DNA of 45,035 nt from an uncultured Bacteroidia bacterium (GTDB taxonomy: Bacteria > Bacteroidota > Bacteroidia > Bacteroidales > F082). The DNA is taken from positions 1 to 45,035 of the forward strand of contig CACXQV010000015.1 of NCBI GenBank assembly GCA_902769875.1, read 5' to 3'. The position numbers were made by a program, and so were the translations under genes. The number at the start of each line of letters is the position of its first letter. Positions within the stretch are counted from its first letter, which is position 1. Below are positions 33,045 to 40,675 of the stretch, one piece after another. The notes beneath the pieces were generated by a model. It saw nothing but the letters and a program-made list of their open reading frames with translations, did not search any database and was not told the origin of the DNA.

Positions 33045-33302
33045 GCATTCGAGCCGAATGCAAACCAGATTGGGCACTGCATTCGGCCCGAATGCGAACC
33101 TGAGGCAGCTATGCACTCGCGGCTGAAGCGAAACAGATGGGGAATGTTGCATTCGAGCCGAACGCAAACCAGATTGGCTTCGCATTCGGCCCGAATGCGA
33201 ACCTAAAACAGCTATACATTTGAGGTCGAAACGAAACAGATGGGGAATGTTGCATTCGAGCCGAATGCAAACCAGATGGGGCTTTGCATTCGGCCCGAAT
33301 GC
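33045..33302. repeat. Array of 17-nt palindromes in ~104-bp higher-order units
   Basis: Six copies of GCATTCG-NNN-CGAATGC. Type A (centre AGC) is at 33045, 33149 (one mismatch) and 33252. Type B (centre GCC) is at 33079, 33182 and 33286. A-to-A and B-to-B distances are 103-104 bp. Degenerate third members (for example 33113-33129) show that the array grew from a ~34-36-nt unit. It fills the 324-bp gap 33032-33355 between comF and buk, where I find no gene. Confidence 0.9.
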
Positions 33303-33355
33303 GAACTTGAGGCAGCCAAAATATGACAGCCCTACAACCTTGTTGTTAGGACAAA

Positions 33356-34432
33356 TTACGCTTGGTAAACCTTCGGGGCTTCTTCGCCATTGAGGACACG
33401 CAAACCATTCAATGCCAATGCTTTCATTTCGTCCTCGCCGGGATACACATACACGGGAGCGATTTTCTCCACATGTGATTTCACCAAAGCGCAGAATCCT
33501 TTGTCGTAGGCCATGCCGCCAGTGAGGAAGATGGCATCCACATCCATGCTGAAAGCCGAAGCGGCGAGACCGCCCACTTCCTTGGCCACCTGATATGCCA
33601 TGGCTTTGTAGACCTTCTCCCATTCCTTGTTGCCGGCCTTCACGGCGTTTTCAACCTCAAGGGCATCGTTGGTGCCGAGGTAAGCCACAAAACCGCCCTT
33701 GCCCTTCAGCATCTGGCCGATTTCCTTCTTGGTGTATTTGCCGCTGAAGCAAGCATCTACAAGGAAGCCGGCAGGCAAAGCGCCAGCACGTTCAGGGGTG
33801 AAAGGACCGTCGCCGTTCAAGGCGTTGTTGGTGTCGACCACGCGGCCTTTCTTGTGGGCACTCACCGAGATGCCGCCGCCAAGGTGGATGGCGATGATGT
33901 TCATGTCCTCATACTTGCGGCCAAGGTCTTTCGCCAACTGACGGGCAATGATCTTTTGGTTCAGGGCGTGGAAAATGGAGATGCGCGGAAACAGCGGATG
34001 ACCCGAATAACGCGCCACTTCGTCCATCTCGTCGACGACGACGGGGTCGGCTATATAGGCTTTCACACCGATTTCCTTGGCGATGTCGTTGGCAATCAAG
34101 CCACCGAGGTTGGAGGCGTGTTCGCCGTTGTAGCCTTCATTAAGGTCCTTGATCATGAGTTCGTTCACCTCATAAACACCCGAAACGAGCGGACGCAGCA
34201 AGCCGCCGCGACCCACGACGCAGGTCATTTCCTTGATGTCGATGCCTGCCGCTTCCAGCTCGCGCTTGATGGCTTCGGTGCGGAAGGGCTTTTGGTCGGC
34301 GATGTGCTCGTATTTAGAGACTTCGTCGGTGGAGTGTTTCAGGTTTTTCTTGAAGACTTCCTTTTCGTCTTCAAAGACGGCGATTTTCGTCGAGGTGGAA
34401 CCGGGATTTATCGTTAAGATTTTGTGTGCCAT
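33356..34432 (-). CDS. buk: Butyrate kinase
   Basis: 358 residues, ASKHA-fold acyl kinase. Opening phosphate-binding strand ILTINPGSTSTKIAVFEDE, then VGRGGLLRPLVSGVYEVNE, HASNLGGLIANDIA, IAIHLGGGISVSAHKKGRVV with NALNGDGPFTPERAGALP, and the adenosine loop IFLTGGMAYDK are those of butyrate/branched-chain fatty-acid kinases rather than acetate kinase. It converts butyryl phosphate + ADP to butyrate + ATP, or the isobutyryl/isovaleryl equivalents. ptb lies upstream on the same strand (160-bp gap holding a triple hairpin), so the two form the usual ptb-buk unit. Confidence 0.93.
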   Translation of the reverse strand: MAHKILTINPGSTSTKIAVFEDEKEVFKKNLKHSTDEVSKYEHIADQKPFRTEAIKRELEAAGIDIKEMTCVVGRGGLLRPLVSGVYEVNELMIKDLNEGYNGEHASNLGGLIANDIAKEIGVKAYIADPVVVDEMDEVARYSGHPLFPRISIFHALNQKIIARQLAKDLGRKYEDMNIIAIHLGGGISVSAHKKGRVVDTNNALNGDGPFTPERAGALPAGFLVDACFSGKYTKKEIGQMLKGKGGFVAYLGTNDALEVENAVKAGNKEWEKVYKAMAYQVAKEVGGLAASAFSMDVDAIFLTGGMAYDKGFCALVKSHVEKIAPVYVYPGEDEMKALALNGLRVLNGEEAPKVYQA

Positions 34433-34483
34433 ATTGTTATGTTTTTGTGTTTATCTTTTATGCAGAGTACAACCCTAACGCCT

Positions 34484-34575
34484 TTCGCGTCATGGCGGAG
34501 GTACATCCGCCATCTCCTATTTGCAGGGGTGAAACCCTTTTGCATAGGAGATTGCGGGGCAAGCCCGCAATGACG
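34484..34575. repeat. Triple-hairpin element between ptb and buk
   Basis: Three adjacent hairpins: ATGGCGGA/TCCGCCAT (34492-34513), TCTCCTAT/ATAGGAGA (34513-34551, with a GGGGTGAAACCC inner stem) and ATTGCGGG/CCCGCAAT (34551-34571). Short outer arms CGTCAT/ATGACG recall the 5.6-kb element. It would be transcribed within ptb-buk and could act as an attenuator or mRNA stabiliser. More likely it is an inserted repeat. Confidence 0.65.
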
Positions 34576-34592
34576 ACATAGGCTCGGTTTTG

Positions 34593-35495
34593 TCAAGCAA
34601 TCAAGGCGGCCAAAGCGATTGAATACAGTTTCGTCTTCGAAGTGTCGCCACGCGAGCTGAGCACGCAAGGCACCTTGGCGCCCATCAGCATGGCACCGAC
34701 TTCGCTCTTGTCGAACTTGGTGCAGCACTTGTAGAACACGTTGGAGGCTTCGAGGTTGGGGAACACGAGGCAGTCGGCGTCGCCGGCCACGGGGTTCTTC
34801 ATGCCCTTGATGGCAGCCGTCTCGGCATCCAAGGCGAGGTCGAGGCTGATGGGACCTTCCACCATGCAGCCTTTGATTTGTCCGCGCTCGGCCATCTTTG
34901 CGATGATGGCAGCATCCACGCAAGCGGGAATGCCCGCGCTCATCTGCTCAGTAGCGGTCACCATGGCGACCTTCGGGCAGCTGACACCCAATTTTGTGGC
35001 CACAGTGGTCACATATTTAAGCAATTGCTGTTTCTGCTTGATGTCGGGAAGCGGGATGATGGCGCAGTCGGAGGCCACCAACAGCTTGTGGTAGTTGGGG
35101 TTCTCGATGACGGCAACGTGGGCCAAGGTCACGTTGGGCGGGCAGAGGCCGCGTTCCTTGTTGAGGATGGCGCGCATGTATTTGTCGGTGGGCAGCAGGC
35201 CCTTCATCAGGATGTCGGCTTCGCCGGCGTTGATGAGGTCGCAAGCCATGGCGGCAGCTTTCACATCGACGGGCTCGTTGATGATTTTGAAGTTGGCCGT
35301 GTCGATGCCTTCGGCCTTGCACACTTCGGCAATCACTTTCTCGTCACCGAGCAAGGTGGCTTCGATGAGACCTTCCTTGACGGCGGCATTCACTGCACAG
35401 ATGGTGTGGTCGTCGTTGGCGTAAGCGGCCACGAGGCGTTTCTTGGGTTTGCTGCGCAAAACCTCAAACATTTGCTCTAATTTTCTGATTTCCAT
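34593..35495 (-). CDS. ptb: Phosphate butyryltransferase
   Basis: 300 residues of the phosphotransacetylase/phosphotransbutyrylase fold: KRLVAAYANDDHTICAVNAA, INAGEADILMKGLLPTDKYM, LTHVAVIENPNY-type segment (LAHVAVIENPNYHKLLVASD), CMVEGPISLDLALDAETAA, DADCLVFPNLEASNVFYK and a C-terminal LSSRGDTSKTKLYSIALAA. It exchanges CoA for phosphate on butyryl-CoA or branched acyl-CoA, making the substrate of Buk. The pair allows ATP recovery from butyryl-CoA or from branched-chain amino-acid breakdown. No recognisable butyryl-CoA synthesis genes are in the window. Confidence 0.93.
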   Translation of the reverse strand: MEIRKLEQMFEVLRSKPKKRLVAAYANDDHTICAVNAAVKEGLIEATLLGDEKVIAEVCKAEGIDTANFKIINEPVDVKAAAMACDLINAGEADILMKGLLPTDKYMRAILNKERGLCPPNVTLAHVAVIENPNYHKLLVASDCAIIPLPDIKQKQQLLKYVTTVATKLGVSCPKVAMVTATEQMSAGIPACVDAAIIAKMAERGQIKGCMVEGPISLDLALDAETAAIKGMKNPVAGDADCLVFPNLEASNVFYKCCTKFDKSEVGAMLMGAKVPCVLSSRGDTSKTKLYSIALAALIA

Positions 35496-35536
35496 AATTC
35501 TGCAATTTAATATTTAAAGATATAAAATTTCAAGAT

Positions 35537-36127
35537 TCATTCTTCCACCAAATGCCAAGCACCATTGCCTCGCTCGTCTTCATAACCGACCAAGCCTTTG
35601 CCTTTCACTAACACGGCAAAATTGTTTTCTTTATTCAAGCAAATGGTATCGGAAAGGGTGGCAACATCGCCTGAATACTGTTCAGAAGAAATGTTACATT
35701 GACGGGGATACATATCTGACAACATACAAAACCAAAGCGAACCTATTTCTCCGTTTTTGGTACCTTTTCCGTATAAATCCAACCGCATCCCCTTTTTGCG
35801 GAAATCGTCCACATTGGTTTCTGGCAAACTTACAAGACAGACTTCTCCGCTTGGGCCTATTTCACCTGTTGGATAACAGGAGTTTATGGTGTAAGTATAG
35901 TGGGCAGAGTCATAGTCCATCAAATCAACGTTGCGAACTTCAAACTGAAGAGAATCGCCGTTGTCGTTGAGAAACAGCAACTTTTGTCCCTCCTCGTAAG
36001 GAAGATACTCGTTGACGACCTTAGGCAGACTCCAGCCTTCGCATACTTGCTCAACGCAACCATTGTTTTTCTTGGTGCAGCCCGCCAAAGCGAGGACGGA
36101 AGCAAGGATTAATGCTGATTTTTTCAT
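35537..36127 (-). CDS. Exported lipoprotein, function unknown
   Basis: 196 residues with lipobox LALAGC (Cys17 of MKKSALILASVLALAGC). The mature part has five further cysteines (NNGCVEQVCEGW, NSCYPTG, EVCLVSL, WFCMLSD, RQCNIS), suggesting disulfides outside the inner membrane, and is predicted beta-rich. I recognise no family. It is AT-rich like the two small genes upstream on the same strand (55-bp gap), which may be co-transcribed with it. Confidence 0.75.
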   Translation of the reverse strand: MKKSALILASVLALAGCTKKNNGCVEQVCEGWSLPKVVNEYLPYEEGQKLLFLNDNGDSLQFEVRNVDLMDYDSAHYTYTINSCYPTGEIGPSGEVCLVSLPETNVDDFRKKGMRLDLYGKGTKNGEIGSLWFCMLSDMYPRQCNISSEQYSGDVATLSDTICLNKENNFAVLVKGKGLVGYEDERGNGAWHLVEE

Positions 36128-36181
36128 AATTGGACTATTTTTTAGTTGTAAAATGCTGATTCGTTTTGTGTTAGTATATTT

Positions 36182-36457
36182 TTATTGTATTTCTCCCCAT
36201 GAGGCTGGAAAAGGAATGTTGTTCGCTTTATAATAAAGGATAATCGGGTCGTAATCCAAATCATCAGCCCAAGTGAGGGTTTTCAGTTCGGGATGAATGT
36301 ATGCCTGCTTGAACAAATCAAGATTCATCAAGATTTGGCAAGGCTTTACGGAATCTATCACCTTCGCGAAATCCACATCACCAAAAGAGCCATCCTCAAA
36401 AAAAACCTTGTAGATGTAATCGTGCTGATACTCTATGTTCCTCAAATCATACTTCAT
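36182..36457 (-). CDS. DUF2442 domain protein
   Basis: 91 residues. The pattern YKVFFEDGSFGDVDFAKVID with FKQAYIHPELKTLTWADDLD and the Asp-Pro near the end is that of DUF2442 proteins ('f.dG....d........fa...vd...g.v.Wp.g.d..pe.ly'). It is two bases behind a DUF4160 gene, the common pairing of these families. Such pairs have been suggested to be toxin-antitoxin-like; I know of no proof. Confidence 0.85.
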   Translation of the reverse strand: MKYDLRNIEYQHDYIYKVFFEDGSFGDVDFAKVIDSVKPCQILMNLDLFKQAYIHPELKTLTWADDLDYDPIILYYKANNIPFPASWGEIQ

Positions 36458-36459
36458 CT

Positions 36460-36714
36460 TTATAATGGCTTGATTTTAACCAGATTACCTTTCTTTGCTT
36501 CTTCCCAACAAAGCATCAGTTCCTCTTGGTGCATTTTTGCCCACTCCGCAACAAGACCGAATGCTTTCGGAGGCAGGTCACCTATCATCAACCCGAAGTC
36601 CTTAATCCTGATTGATGCCTCATATTCATTGTAATGCACATAAAGATGAGGCGGATTGTGATCCGAAAAGATCATCGTGATGATGATTCCCAAAAAACGG
36701 CTTATTTCTGGCAT
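36460..36714 (-). CDS. DUF4160 domain protein
   Basis: 84 residues: MPEISRFLGIIITMIFSDHN then PPHLYVHYNEYEASIRIKD and FGLVAEWAKMHQEELMLCWE, which is the DUF4160 signature ('P.i....Gi.i.my..DH.PpHvHv.Yg......i......G.lp......v..W...h..el...W'). It is first of a pair with DUF2442, with a -7 box 14 bp upstream. Confidence 0.9.
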   Translation of the reverse strand: MPEISRFLGIIITMIFSDHNPPHLYVHYNEYEASIRIKDFGLMIGDLPPKAFGLVAEWAKMHQEELMLCWEEAKKGNLVKIKPL

Positions 36715-36727
36715 TTATATTTTTCTG

Positions 36728-36735
36728 CAAAATTA
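36728..36735 (-). promoter_or_regulatory. -7 box (TAATTTTG) for the DUF4160/DUF2442 pair
   Basis: On the minus strand the T run of the upstream terminator (36739-36772) leads directly into TAATTTTG, so one unit ends where the next begins. Confidence 0.55.
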
Positions 36736-36738
36736 CAA

Positions 36739-36772
36739 AAAAAAGCGTTTCCGCAAAGGAAAACGCTTTTTT
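36739..36772 (-). terminator. Rho-independent terminator of the four-gene exported operon
   Basis: AAAAAAGCGTTTCC (36739-36752) pairs with GGAAAACGCTTTTTT (36758-36772) with one bulged A. On the minus strand the stem is followed by TTTTTTTTG. Confidence 0.85.
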
Positions 36773-36792
36773 CGATTAGATTTCTCTTTAAA

Positions 36793-39273
36793 TCAATAAA
36801 AAATGATATTCAAATCCAACCGTTTTTCTTGCAATTGGTCGACGGAGCGTTTCTTGACCTTCGTGTTGTAGACCTTCAGCTGTTTCAGCGCGGGGATGTT
36901 CTCGATGGGCGAAATGCTGCGCACGTTGGTGTTGTTCACAAAGAGGTTCTCCAACTTTTGGAGGCCCGAAAGGGGCTTCAACGACTTCACGGGCGTGCCG
37001 CTGGCGTTGAGGGTGACGAGGTTGTTCATTTTCGAAAGCGGGCCGAGGTCGCTGATTTGTGTGTTCTCGATGTTGAGCAGCTCGAGCATCGTGCTGCTTT
37101 CGATGGGTTTCAGGCTGCTGATGGGGTTGTTCTGCACATTGAGTTCGACAAGATAGACCTTGTTGGTCAAAGGAGCGATGTCGTGTACGCCTTGGTTGTT
37201 GATAGTCAAGCGCTCAAGCCAGATGCAATTAGCCAAAGGCTCAAGGCTGATGATGGGGAAATCCACACCGATTTCAAGCTCTCTCAAATCAATGATACGC
37301 TGCAAGTCAAGGGCGTTTGGCGTTTCGTCCTGAATGCCGATGGCGTTGCGGAAAATGGCTTGCCAAATCGGGTCGAGGCCGTTCCACCAAGCCGTGTTGG
37401 CTTCGGTGCAATAAACCACATACGCCTGCCGTTGGCTCTCCTTCAGTTCCTTGACCTCGCTGAGGCCTATCGACGTGCTGTCGGCATAAACCACCTCAAT
37501 GTTGTTGTCGTTGACCAAGGCCGAAAGATTGTCGACGGGCGTGTTCATGATGTTGAGATGCTTCAGGTTGCTCATGTCCTGCAAAGGCTTGAGGTCGCTG
37601 ATGTAGGTGTGCGAAATGTTGAGCTCTTCAAGATTGGCCAAGCCTTGGATGGGCTGCAAGAAGTTGATTTCGGTGTTCGCGATGTTGAGCGAGACGAGGT
37701 TGGTCAGGCGGCTGACGGGCATCAGGTTTTGGATGAAAGTGTTGCCCGAAAGGTCGAGTTCCTGAAGGTTGATGATTTGGTGAAGCTGTTCCGTGGTGGG
37801 TTCCGAGTCGAGTTGTATCTGCTTCGAGAACAAGGCTTTCCAATACATCGGAAGGCCGTTCCACCAGTTTTTCAGGGCATCGGTGTCGTAGATGACCAAA
37901 GTGAAAGGATTGTCTTTGGTGAAGGCGCTGGCTTCCTTGTCGCCGATTTGTGATTGGTCGCAATAAATCTTGCTCAACCGGCGATGGCTCTTCAACGGGC
38001 TCAAGTCGTGGACACCGGTGCTGCTGCAATACAATTCGCGAAGGTTTTCCATCCCGCTCAAGGGCGTCAAGTTGGTGACAGCCGACCCCGAAATGTTGAG
38101 GCTTTGCAGGTCTTTCAGGTTGCTGAGCGGGCCAAGGTCCCTGACGTTGGTTTGGCTGATGTCCAAGACCTTCAGCATGGGCAGGTCTTGCAAGGGAATC
38201 AAGTTGCCGATGCCCGTGCCGCTCATGTTAAGCGCAACCATCCCTGGGCAGCTCTTCAGCTGGGTGATGCGGTTGACTTGTGTGTTGGCGATGTTGAGCC
38301 TTTCGAGATTCCGCAACGATGCCAACACTGCAAGGTCGTTGACGGAGGTGTTGGCCACTTCGAGTTCCTCAAGGGGAATGTTGTATTTCAACGTCGAAAT
38401 GTCGTCAATCAAGGTGCTGTTGGCACGCAAAGTCTTAAGTTTGTTGAGATTACGCACAGGCGAAAGGTCTTCGATTGACGTTTCCGAAACATCGAGCCAC
38501 AACAGGTCGGAGAGCTCGCTGATGGGTTCGATGTTGATGATTTCGTGGATGCCCGAAAGGTCGACACGCTGTTTTTGGGTGACAAGTTTCAGCTTGGCGT
38601 CGATTTCGTCCGGATTGTCGAGCGAAGAAACGTTTTCCACGCTCGAAAGCGGAATGCTGTCGTTGAGCATCACGTCGTCGGCCAAACGGTGCTTCCAGTT
38701 TGGCGACAAGGCATCCCACCAGCTGCGAAGCACTTCTTTTTCATTGACTTTGGTGGTGTAGATGCTGGCGATTTTGAGGCTGTTGTTTTGCCGGTCGAGG
38801 TTGATTTCGATGTTGCGGTTGCGAACATCCTCAATGGTCTCGTCGTTGATGGTTTTGGCATTGAGCTGGCTCGATAGTTTGACTTTGAAAAAGATGCTAC
38901 CGTCGTCGCGCGTGCTGTGGGTGATGCTTTGCAGGTCGAGACTGAAGTGGGCCCACTTGAAGAAGAAGTCGATGTCCTTCAGATAGGCCTGCACGTCCTT
39001 GTTGATGGGCGTCTTGCGGTTGACGTCGAGGTCGTCTTCCACCTGCACCTTGTCGTCGATGAAGATTTTGCTCCAGCTGTCGGTAAACACGATTTCCTTT
39101 TCGGCAGCCATCGTGGTGCTGTCGCCGATGAAGTTCAAGGTTTCCTCCAAATAGGCAATCATGCCGTTGATTTCATTCTCATACTTGGCGATTTCGTCTT
39201 TCGAGAGCTTTTGGGCATGGCTGCCAAAGGCGATGCCGAAAAGCAATATGGAGAGTATTGTTATCTTTTTCAT
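36793..39273 (-). CDS. Exported leucine-rich-repeat protein with three WWxxL modules
   Basis: 826 residues with signal peptide MKKITILSILLFGIAFGSHA. Residues ~25-180 are a globular domain (FTDSWSKIFIDDKVQVEDDL, NKDVQAYLKDIDFFFKWAHF, RNIEINLDRQNNSLKIASIY) that I recall from other uncharacterised Bacteroidales exported proteins but cannot name. Then come three blocks, each starting with a Trp-Trp motif and followed by SDS22/internalin-type leucine-rich repeats (~22 residues, consensus LxxLxIxxTxVxDLxPL): WWDAL at 185-189, WWNGL at 470-474 and WWNGL at 629-633. Blocks 2 and 3 share a spacer of the form F-I-P-L-II-L-EL. There is no T9SS domain and no lipobox, so it is probably periplasmic. It ends the four-gene operon, overlapping the previous gene by 4 bp. 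Likely role: protein-protein recognition. Confidence 0.85.
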   Translation of the reverse strand: MKKITILSILLFGIAFGSHAQKLSKDEIAKYENEINGMIAYLEETLNFIGDSTTMAAEKEIVFTDSWSKIFIDDKVQVEDDLDVNRKTPINKDVQAYLKDIDFFFKWAHFSLDLQSITHSTRDDGSIFFKVKLSSQLNAKTINDETIEDVRNRNIEINLDRQNNSLKIASIYTTKVNEKEVLRSWWDALSPNWKHRLADDVMLNDSIPLSSVENVSSLDNPDEIDAKLKLVTQKQRVDLSGIHEIINIEPISELSDLLWLDVSETSIEDLSPVRNLNKLKTLRANSTLIDDISTLKYNIPLEELEVANTSVNDLAVLASLRNLERLNIANTQVNRITQLKSCPGMVALNMSGTGIGNLIPLQDLPMLKVLDISQTNVRDLGPLSNLKDLQSLNISGSAVTNLTPLSGMENLRELYCSSTGVHDLSPLKSHRRLSKIYCDQSQIGDKEASAFTKDNPFTLVIYDTDALKNWWNGLPMYWKALFSKQIQLDSEPTTEQLHQIINLQELDLSGNTFIQNLMPVSRLTNLVSLNIANTEINFLQPIQGLANLEELNISHTYISDLKPLQDMSNLKHLNIMNTPVDNLSALVNDNNIEVVYADSTSIGLSEVKELKESQRQAYVVYCTEANTAWWNGLDPIWQAIFRNAIGIQDETPNALDLQRIIDLRELEIGVDFPIISLEPLANCIWLERLTINNQGVHDIAPLTNKVYLVELNVQNNPISSLKPIESSTMLELLNIENTQISDLGPLSKMNNLVTLNASGTPVKSLKPLSGLQKLENLFVNNTNVRSISPIENIPALKQLKVYNTKVKKRSVDQLQEKRLDLNIIFY

Positions 39274-40103
39274 GGTTGAAAGAATTTGATGAGGTCGTTT
39301 TTTTCCTTTTCCGGCATATAGACCACGTCAGACATGAGCCAGCCTGAATTGGTGCCCGAGCGGTTGAACCACGACACTTCGAAATACCAGTCCTTGATTT
39401 GGAACACATGAAACTTGACCCCATCAACGTGCTGGAATATGAGTTTGCCTTTCTTGATTTCGTAGAAGAAAAGGGTGAGATAGTCGGGGTGATAATCCTT
39501 TGAGGCATAGTATTCTATGACATCGGAGTTTTGGAAGGCCTTGTAGATGTTCATGAAATCGAGCTCATGGCTCATCGGGTGGAGGAAATGCTTCTCCTTT
39601 TCGGCCAACTCGCCGGTGGGAAACAATTTGTTGAACTCCGAGAAATAGACATTGGTAAGCACCCATTTCGAGCCCAAGCCCTCTTGCTCGACGGCCAAGA
39701 ACAGCATCACATTGACAGGCTTTCCGTTGTATTTGAAGGTGGTTGAAACCTCCGAGTACCAACGGCCACCGAGGAAGGTCATGAAAGTGGAGTCGCCTTT
39801 GGTGACATCCTCGATGAAATAACGTTGCAACTCGGTTTGGCTGCCGTATTTTTCCTGGTCGAAGAGGATGGGTAGCGACTTGCGCCGCTTCTCGTTGCTA
39901 CGGTAATCGGGGTTTTTCGGGTTGATTTTGACGCCATACTGGTCTTCCTCATAGTTGAACCTACGCATAAACTGGCCCATCTGCTTGGTCATCGCATAGA
40001 GCTCGGTTTCGTCCATCTTAAAATCGCCAATCGTCTGACCCATGGCGGGCCAGACGAAAGCGATAGTCAGTGTTAGTATGACAATAATCCTTGAAATTCT
40101 CAT
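39270..40103 (-). CDS. Exported protein of unknown function (third gene of the operon)
   Basis: 277 residues with signal peptide MRISRIIVILTLTIAFVWPAMG. The mature part mixes alpha and beta: a helical start (MDETELYAMTKQMGQFMRRF), then FLGGRWYSEVSTTFKYNGKP, KWVLTNVYFSEFNKLF, a conserved-looking HPMSHELDFMNIYKAFQN and VDGVKFHVFQIKDWYFEVSW near the end. Many aromatic residues. I do not recognise the family. It overlaps genes on both sides by 4 bp (ATGA), so its product is made in step with theirs. Confidence 0.7.
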   Translation of the reverse strand: MRISRIIVILTLTIAFVWPAMGQTIGDFKMDETELYAMTKQMGQFMRRFNYEEDQYGVKINPKNPDYRSNEKRRKSLPILFDQEKYGSQTELQRYFIEDVTKGDSTFMTFLGGRWYSEVSTTFKYNGKPVNVMLFLAVEQEGLGSKWVLTNVYFSEFNKLFPTGELAEKEKHFLHPMSHELDFMNIYKAFQNSDVIEYYASKDYHPDYLTLFFYEIKKGKLIFQHVDGVKFHVFQIKDWYFEVSWFNRSGTNSGWLMSDVVYMPEKEKNDLIKFFQP

Positions 40104-40675
40104 TTATTCGTGGTCTCCTTCACCCTCATGTCGCCGAGCAACACATCCCAGAAGCCGATGGTGCGGCCACCGATTTGGGTTTCCTTGCGTTTGACGAAGA
40201 CGGTGATGTCTTTCTTGGTCGTGTCTTTATACACCAAGTTGCCTTCCTTGTCGTATCCACGGAAACTTTGGAAGATGGTGATGATGCCGATGTAGGTGCC
40301 GTCGGGCTGGCGCTGCAAGTCGCTGACATACTCGATGTTGTACCACTCAATATCGACGCGGTCGTAGTTCAGGCGCATCAGGTGCTCGAAATACTTGCGG
40401 ATGCGATAGTAGGTGATGTTATAGGAACCCAACGACGACACGCCAATTTCGGCGTCGCTCATGAAAAGTTCCTCGGCGCGGTCGATGACGCGGTTGGCCT
40501 CGCTGAAAGGCGTTTCCTTCGAGCCGACAATCTTGATGTATTTGCTCAGGTCTCTCACCTTCTCCAAGGCAAGGCTGTCGATAGCCTGCCTGCGTTCGAA
40601 ATCCAAGTTGTCTTGTGCCATGGCGCTACCCATAACGCACAGGGCAATCACTAATGTGGCGATGATCTTTTTCAT
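40100..40675 (-). CDS. Exported protein of unknown function (second gene of the operon)
   Basis: 191 residues with signal peptide MKKIIATLVIALCVMGSAMA. Its middle (FSEANRVIDRAEELF then YYRIRKYFEHLMRLNYDRV) resembles the C-terminal part of the first gene's product (SHANRVINETMEMF then TTIEKYLNYVKDQKKA), so the two probably share a domain. The C-terminus FWDVLLGDMRVKETT is preceded by TTKKDITVFVKRKETQIGG. Family not recognised. Starts and stops overlap both neighbours by 4 bp. Confidence 0.7.
   Translation of the reverse strand: MKKIIATLVIALCVMGSAMAQDNLDFERRQAIDSLALEKVRDLSKYIKIVGSKETPFSEANRVIDRAEELFMSDAEIGVSSLGSYNITYYRIRKYFEHLMRLNYDRVDIEWYNIEYVSDLQRQPDGTYIGIITIFQSFRGYDKEGNLVYKDTTKKDITVFVKRKETQIGGRTIGFWDVLLGDMRVKETTNK

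Noticed and set aside
33045-33302. CRISPR array
   Set aside because: Spacers are themselves repeats of one another and the cores are palindromes of 17 nt; there are no cas genes.
32997-33623. Frame of 208 codons across the palindrome array
   Set aside because: The 103-104-bp period is not a multiple of three, so the repeats fall into different frames, and the rest overlaps buk.
33356-34432. Acetate kinase
   Set aside because: Motifs and length (358, not ~400 residues) are those of butyrate kinase, and ptb is adjacent.
36634-37953. Open frame of 439 codons on the plus strand
   Set aside because: It mirrors the LRR gene; its repetitive look comes from the antisense of the leucine-rich repeats.
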